NCBI GenBank assembly: GCA_030538235.1
Contig: JAUNUJ010000005.1
Span: 62,001-126,000 of the forward strand
DNA from: Alcaligenaceae bacterium
GTDB lineage: Bacteria > Pseudomonadota > Gammaproteobacteria > Burkholderiales > Burkholderiaceae_B
Reading direction: 5' to 3'
Length of the DNA: 64,000 nt
The position numbers were made by a program, and so were the translations under genes. The notes below the pieces were generated by a model. The model was not told the origin of the DNA and did not search any database. It was given only the letters and a program-made list of their open reading frames with translations. This document shows, in pieces, positions 59,509-64,000 of this stretch (position 1 is its first letter; each line of letters opens with the position of its first letter).

Positions 59509-60279
59509 ATGTCTGACGCTTTAGTTTTAACCGAGAAAAAAGGCCGGGTCCTTGTTATCACAATCAACCGTCCACAATCACGTAATGCATTAACCTATGA
59601 AACCTCATTTGCCTTGGCTGATGCCATTGATGAGTTAGAAAATAACGATGAGCTATCATTAGGTGTGTTGCGCGGACAGGGCGAGCATTTCTGTGCTGGT
59701 ATGGATTTAAAAGAGTTTGCTAAAACTCAACGCCGTGCTGTGGTACCGGGTCGTGGTCTCGGCGGTCTTTGTGAAGCATTGCCTAAAAAGCCCTTAATTG
59801 CTGCGGTCGAAGGCTATGCTTTGGCAGGCGGTTTTGAATTATGTCTGGCTTGTGATTTGATTATTGCCTCCAATACCGCTAAATTCGGTTTGCCGGAAGC
59901 AAAGCGTGGCTTAGTCCCCGGCTCCGGTGGTATGTTACGCTTCCCGCATCGTGTGCCTTACCCAATTGCGATGGAAATTTTATTGACCGGCGATATGCTG
60001 ACTTCACAACGTGCTTATGATTTAGGCTTGATTAATCAGTTAGTGGAGCCGGGCCAGGCGTTAGATGCCGCCTTAGTCATGGCCGATAAAATTGCTGCCA
60101 ATGGCCCATTAGCTTTACAAGTGATTAAGCAGGTGGTAAATGAAGCACGCACTTGGAGCAATCAGGATATGTTTGCTTTGCAGCAGCCGCATATGCAGCA
60201 TATCTTCACTTCTGAAGATGCTAAAGAGGGTGCAACCGCCTTTGCTGAAAAACGTGATCCGGTCTGGAAGGGTCGTTAA
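59509..60279 (+). CDS. Enoyl-CoA hydratase/isomerase family protein (crotonase)
   Basis: 256 residues. The oxyanion-hole region GEHFCAGMDLKEFAKTQ (about 63-79) and AAVEGYALAGGFELCLACDL (about 104-123) are typical, with FGLPEAKRGLVPGSGG holding the usual Glu. It acts on a CoA thioester in fatty acid, amino acid or carnitine metabolism; the exact substrate is unknown. It stands alone with its own terminator; AACGGAG precedes the ATG. Confidence 0.9.
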   Translation: MSDALVLTEKKGRVLVITINRPQSRNALTYETSFALADAIDELENNDELSLGVLRGQGEHFCAGMDLKEFAKTQRRAVVPGRGLGGLCEALPKKPLIAAVEGYALAGGFELCLACDLIIASNTAKFGLPEAKRGLVPGSGGMLRFPHRVPYPIAMEILLTGDMLTSQRAYDLGLINQLVEPGQALDAALVMADKIAANGPLALQVIKQVVNEARTWSNQDMFALQQPHMQHIFTSEDAKEGATAFAEKRDPVWKGR

Positions 60280-60317
60280 TCCGGCACGATAAGTTTTTTG
60301 CTATTAGTAGCAAGTGG

Positions 60318-60346
60318 AGACTGAGTTTTAACAACTCAGTCTTTTT
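60318..60346 (+). terminator. Rho-independent terminator after the crotonase gene
   Basis: Arms 60318-60327 and 60333-60342 form a perfect 10-bp stem with a 5-base loop and a T run continuing to 60346. Confidence 0.88.
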
Positions 60347-60385
60347 GAGTGATTGATAATTGTTTTAATCTTAAAGGTTATAAGT

Positions 60386-61903
60386 ATGTCAACTATTATT
60401 AAAGAAGCTGATTTAGTTCAGTCAATTGCTGATGCGGTACAGTTCATCAGTTATTATCATCCGGCCGATTATCTTGAGCATTTGGCACGTGCCTATGAGC
60501 TAGAGCAAAGTCCGGCAGCCAAGGATGCGATTGCACAGATTTTGACTAACTCTAAAATGTCGGCCGAAGGTCATCGTCCAATTTGTCAAGACACCGGCAT
60601 TGTTAATGTCTTCTTGAAAGTAGGTATGGATGTCAAGTTTGAATTGAGCGGTAGTCTTCAGGAAGCCTGTGATGAGGGCGTGCGTCAGGGCTATTTGAAC
60701 CCGGACAATAAACTACGTGCTTCGGTACTGGACGATGCGATTTTTGAGCGCAAAAACACGCGCGACAATACCCCTTGTATTCTTTCGGTTGAATTAGTGC
60801 CGGGCGACAAGGTTGAGGTACAAGTCGCTGCCAAGGGTGGTGGTTCTGAGAATAAAACCAAATTTGCTATGCTGAACCCGGGCGAGGATATTGTTGAGTG
60901 GGTTCTTAAAACGGTACCGACGATGGGTGCAGGTTGGTGTCCTCCGGGTATGCTAGGTATTGGCGTTGGGGGCACGGCTGAAAAAGCAATGTTGATGGCT
61001 AAGCAAGCGTTGATGGAAGATATCGATATGTATGAGCTGTTACAGCGCGGGCCCCAAAACAAACTTGAAGAGTTGCGTGTCGAACTCTATGAAAAAGTCA
61101 ATGCTCTCGGTATTGGGGCTCAGGGCCTAGGTGGTCTGACGACGGTTCTTGACGTTAAAATCAATACTTTCCCAACCCACGCCGCTTCTAAGCCAATCGC
61201 TATGATTCCTAACTGCGCAGCGACTCGTCACGTGCACTTTGAATTAGATGGCAGCGGTGTCGCCGAGATGCCGGTGCCGTCTTTAGATAGCTGGCCGGAT
61301 GTAGAGTGGGCGCCGGACTACAATAAATCCAAAGCGGTTAATCTGGACACCTTAACTCCTGAAGAGGTGGCTAGCTGGAAACCGGGTGATACCTTATTGT
61401 TATCAGGCAAGATGTTAACCGGTCGTGATGCAGCCCATAAGCGTATTCAGCAGATGTTGGCTGCCGGTGAGGAGTTGCCCGTAGACTTCACGAATCGCGT
61501 GATTTACTATGTTGGCCCGGTCGATCCAGTGCGTGATGAAGCGGTTGGTCCTGCCGGTCCGACCACGGCAACCCGTATGGATGCCTTTACCGAAATGATG
61601 TTGGAGCAAGGCCTAATTTCTATGATTGGTAAGGCTGAGCGTGGTCCGGTGGCTATTGAGGCGATTAAAAAGCACAAATCAGCCTATCTGATGGCAGTAG
61701 GCGGTGCGGCGTATCTAGTCTCTAAAGCCATTCGTAACTCAAAAGTTGTTGGTTTTGAGGATCTGGGTATGGAAGCTATTTACGAGTTCGAGGTCAAGGA
61801 CATGCCGGTCACTGTTGCTGTCGATGCAAGCGGTGAGTCGGTTCATGAGACTGCGCCTAAAATCTGGCAGGCCAAAATTGAACAATTAAAAGCGGAAGCT
61901 TAG
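60386..61903 (+). CDS. fumA: Class I (iron-sulphur) fumarate hydratase
   Basis: 505 residues. This single-chain class I enzyme converts fumarate and malate in the TCA cycle. The N-terminal part (RPICQDTGIVNVFLKVG, about 77-93) and the C-terminal beta-like part (GPTTATRMDAF, about 400) are fused. Cysteines in ICQDTG, GWCPPG and PNCAATRHVH supply the 4Fe-4S cluster. ATG 60386 follows AAAGG; an upstream in-frame start reads through the leader. It is oxygen-sensitive by family nature. Confidence 0.95.
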   Translation: MSTIIKEADLVQSIADAVQFISYYHPADYLEHLARAYELEQSPAAKDAIAQILTNSKMSAEGHRPICQDTGIVNVFLKVGMDVKFELSGSLQEACDEGVRQGYLNPDNKLRASVLDDAIFERKNTRDNTPCILSVELVPGDKVEVQVAAKGGGSENKTKFAMLNPGEDIVEWVLKTVPTMGAGWCPPGMLGIGVGGTAEKAMLMAKQALMEDIDMYELLQRGPQNKLEELRVELYEKVNALGIGAQGLGGLTTVLDVKINTFPTHAASKPIAMIPNCAATRHVHFELDGSGVAEMPVPSLDSWPDVEWAPDYNKSKAVNLDTLTPEEVASWKPGDTLLLSGKMLTGRDAAHKRIQQMLAAGEELPVDFTNRVIYYVGPVDPVRDEAVGPAGPTTATRMDAFTEMMLEQGLISMIGKAERGPVAIEAIKKHKSAYLMAVGGAAYLVSKAIRNSKVVGFEDLGMEAIYEFEVKDMPVTVAVDASGESVHETAPKIWQAKIEQLKAEA

Positions 61904-61940
61904 TCAGTTGCTTGAATTCTTATTTAAGTAGAAATCAAAG

Positions 61941-61970
61941 GAGCCGGGATTTATCCTCGGCTCTTTTTTT
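61941..61970 (+). terminator. Rho-independent terminator after the fumarase gene
   Basis: GAGCCG (61941-61946) pairs with CGGCTC (61958-61963); inner GGA/TCC adds pairs with one bulge. Seven Ts follow. Confidence 0.85.
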
Positions 61971-61981
61971 GGGTTTTTCCC

Positions 61982-62482
61982 CTAGACTTTATGAATAACT
62001 TGCCCCGAAGCCAGCGCGTCTTCAAGTAAATTAGATGCACTTCCTTGCGCTAATACTATATCGCCGGCGATTTCTATCAATGGCATCAAGACAAAACTAC
62101 GTAGGTGTAGACGAGGGTGGGGGACTGTCAACTCGGCACTATCTGAGTTAAAGCCCTCATAAAGCAACACATCAAGATCCAAGGTTCGCGGCGCATTTCT
62201 ATAGGCACGCTCTCTGCCAAAGGCGTTTTCTATGGCTTGTAAACGATGTAAAAGGGCTAAGGGCTCTAAGGTCGTGTGTATTTCAGCCACCGCATTGATA
62301 TAGTCTGGGCCATCAGCATCGAGCGGGGGGCTACGATAAAGTGAAGAGCGTTGAATTAACTCAATCTCAACGCTTTCGGCAATCGTCGCTAAAGCCGCTT
62401 CAAGTGTATTGGCCGGCGAATTGAGATTGGCGCCCAAAGCGATGTAGGCCGTTTGGGCTGGCCTTAACTCGGTATTAGTCAT
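61982..62482 (-). CDS. folK: 2-amino-4-hydroxy-6-hydroxymethyldihydropteridine pyrophosphokinase FolK
   Basis: 166 residues from ATG 62482. It transfers pyrophosphate to 6-hydroxymethyl-dihydropterin in folate synthesis. The start TAYIALGANLNSP, the RSSLYRSPPLDADGPDYINA motif and RTLDLDVLLYEG (Asp metal ligands) are family features, as is PHPRLHLRSFVLMPL. The ATG lies inside the last codons of pcnB (8-base overlap). The frame stays open a further 62 codons upstream inside pcnB, probably by chance in its Arg-rich tail. Confidence 0.94.
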   Translation of the reverse strand: MTNTELRPAQTAYIALGANLNSPANTLEAALATIAESVEIELIQRSSLYRSPPLDADGPDYINAVAEIHTTLEPLALLHRLQAIENAFGRERAYRNAPRTLDLDVLLYEGFNSDSAELTVPHPRLHLRSFVLMPLIEIAGDIVLAQGSASNLLEDALASGQVIHKV

Positions 62483-63962
62483 TGTCGTTATGAGCACTTG
62501 TCGTCGGTTTAGCGGCGGTTCTGCGATTGCGACTGGCGCTAGAGCGTCGGCGCGGGCGTCGGCGACGTTTAGATTTGGCGGGTTCGCTATTATCACCGCC
62601 CGTTCGATGGGTAATATTGTGATGTTGAAGCTCAGCGAGCATCTCTTTGCGAGTTTGCTCATCGGCATCGGCCAGATCCATCCACCACTGTGCTAATACA
62701 CTATCAAACTCACCGGCGGCGGTGCGAATCTGTAAGAAATCAACCGCCGCTCTGAAGCGATGCTGTTCAAACATGCGATGAATTGCTCGTATCGAACGTC
62801 GTTCGAAACGTGGTTGCATAAACCATATCTCACGCATATCACTACTTTGACGACGTTGTAAGGCCAGGTTTCGAGCATAGACATCCAACACGTCGTGGGC
62901 TGCCTGCACTAGGGCCGGGACTACTGGTTCATTGTGTTGTTCCTGATAATCATGCCATCGTTGCTTAACTAAAGGCCATAGCGCAGAGGCATATAAGAAA
63001 CTGGGACTGACGGTTTTATTGCTGCGAATGCGGTAGTCTGTTCTTTCGAGGGCAATTTGCAGGAATTTATTATGGCCCATCTGATTTTGAATCAGATCTA
63101 TTAAAGGTAAAATCCCTTCTCCAATGCCATGCTCTTTGATTACCTGAAGACAGAGTGGGATATTACCGCAAGTCAGTAATTTTAATGACTCATCTGCGAG
63201 TCGTGATTCAGGGACATTGGCTAATAAATCGGCCATTGTTTGGATTGGGGCTGCAGTATCAGCTTCGAGAGTGCCATTGAGTTTTGCCTGAAAACGTATG
63301 GCTCTGAGCATCCGCACCGGATCTTCTCTGTAGCGTGCTTCAGCATCACCGATAATATGAACCACACGCTGACGAATATCTTGAAGCCCATTGTGGTAAT
63401 CGATGACTTCCTCGCGTATTGGATCGTAATACAAGGCGTTAATAGTAAAGTCACGGCGTTCGGCATCTTGTGCTTGGGTGCCATAAACGTTATCGCTGAG
63501 CACGCGACCGAATTCATCGGTTAGTTGTTTTTGCTTAGATGCGGCTCTAAAAGTTGACACTTCGATGATTTCTCGACCAAAGACACAATGCACTAAACGA
63601 AAGCGACGACCGATAATCAGGGCACGGCGAAATAGCGGTTTTACCTGTTCCGGTGTGGCACTAGTGGCGACATCAAAGTCTTTAGGCTGTAGCCCTAAGG
63701 TTAGATCGCGTACTGCGCCGCCGACGATATAGGCCTCGTGGCCAGCCTCTTGTAGCACCTGACAAACTTTAATAGCGTTACGGGAAATAAAGTGTTTCTG
63801 GATTTGATGCTCATCAGCCCGATAAATAGTCGCCTGAGGCATTTTGTTAGGGGCGTCGGACTTGCTTCGACCGGAGCGAGCTTTACTTTTGCTCGTGCTC
63901 TCGGAAGTCCTAAAAAGACGTTTTACAAACTGATTGATGGATAGTTTCTTTTCTTTGTCCAT
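62475..63962 (-). CDS. pcnB: Poly(A) polymerase I PcnB
   Basis: 495 residues from ATG 63962; an in-frame TTG at 63992 would add 10 residues. The nucleotidyltransferase signature GGAVRDLTLGLQPKDFDVAT (about 83-102) is followed by RRDFTINALYYDP and the RNA-binding domain. The tail is strongly basic (KSKRRRRPRRRSSASRNRR). PcnB adds poly(A) tails that mark RNA for decay and affects plasmid copy number. folK overlaps it, as in other betaproteobacteria, where the two form an operon. Confidence 0.95.
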   Translation of the reverse strand: MDKEKKLSINQFVKRLFRTSESTSKSKARSGRSKSDAPNKMPQATIYRADEHQIQKHFISRNAIKVCQVLQEAGHEAYIVGGAVRDLTLGLQPKDFDVATSATPEQVKPLFRRALIIGRRFRLVHCVFGREIIEVSTFRAASKQKQLTDEFGRVLSDNVYGTQAQDAERRDFTINALYYDPIREEVIDYHNGLQDIRQRVVHIIGDAEARYREDPVRMLRAIRFQAKLNGTLEADTAAPIQTMADLLANVPESRLADESLKLLTCGNIPLCLQVIKEHGIGEGILPLIDLIQNQMGHNKFLQIALERTDYRIRSNKTVSPSFLYASALWPLVKQRWHDYQEQHNEPVVPALVQAAHDVLDVYARNLALQRRQSSDMREIWFMQPRFERRSIRAIHRMFEQHRFRAAVDFLQIRTAAGEFDSVLAQWWMDLADADEQTRKEMLAELQHHNITHRTGGDNSEPAKSKRRRRPRRRSSASRNRRTAAKPTTSAHNDND

Positions 63963-64000
63963 AGTCGCTTGTTTACTGCTCAAATAAATCAATAATTGTC

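Overview
The window looks like an ordinary chromosomal segment of a betaproteobacterium with moderate GC content, most likely a member of the Alcaligenaceae (Oligella/Pelistega/Taylorella-like). This is inferred from the gene set and gene order: lptD-surA-rsmA divergent from murU-amgK, ompR-envZ next to glnS-minCDE, glyQ-glyS-gmhB-plsC-gloA, pcnB-folK, a phaC-phaB-phaR cluster, and a double-length UvrA. No rRNA, tRNA, CRISPR array, prophage or insertion sequence was recognised. Nearly all of the window is housekeeping genes; the accessory-looking part is the first 9 kb.

Layout. 1-9 kb: the end of an AzlCD amino-acid exporter, an unrecognised 135-aa gene, a large trimeric autotransporter adhesin with a G7 tract just before its start codon, a CsbD stress protein, a BenE-type transporter, small membrane proteins and a YgjP-like metalloprotease. 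9-17 kb: Sel1-repeat protein, Tex, a DinG/YoaA helicase, BamD, RluD and PgeF. 17.4-20.8 kb: the polyhydroxyalkanoate cluster phaC-phaB-phaR, with two abutting palindromes before phaC. 21-28.8 kb: a di-haem cytochrome c peroxidase behind a perfect FNR box, mmsA with a divergent LysR regulator, purU, an FAD oxidoreductase overlapping a flavin reductase gene, pdxH and chaC. 28.8-38.4 kb: tcdA, a sirtuin without the usual zinc cysteines, the 1876-aa tandem UvrA, a 46-codon basic gene behind a 22-bp perfect palindrome, a family-2 glycosyltransferase and an acidic protein. 38.5-49.4 kb: ettA, an OsmB-like lipoprotein, then a leftward run amgK-murU-DUF6776-ompR-envZ-glnS-minC-minD-minE. 49.6-64 kb: lptD-surA-rsmA, then the leftward gloA/plsC/gmhB/glyS/glyQ run, an enoyl-CoA hydratase, class I fumarase, and folK/pcnB.

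How the parts work together: LptD, SurA, BamD, PlsC, GmhB, AmgK/MurU and PgeF serve outer membrane and cell wall construction and recycling, and the adhesin would need the Bam machinery to be assembled. PhaC/PhaB/PhaR make and control carbon storage. The peroxidase with its FNR site is a low-oxygen peroxide defence. I did not find a clearly new multi-gene system. The best leads for new biology are the possible phase-variable adhesin start, the palindrome plus 46-codon orphan gene, the paired palindromes before phaC, and the tandem UvrA.
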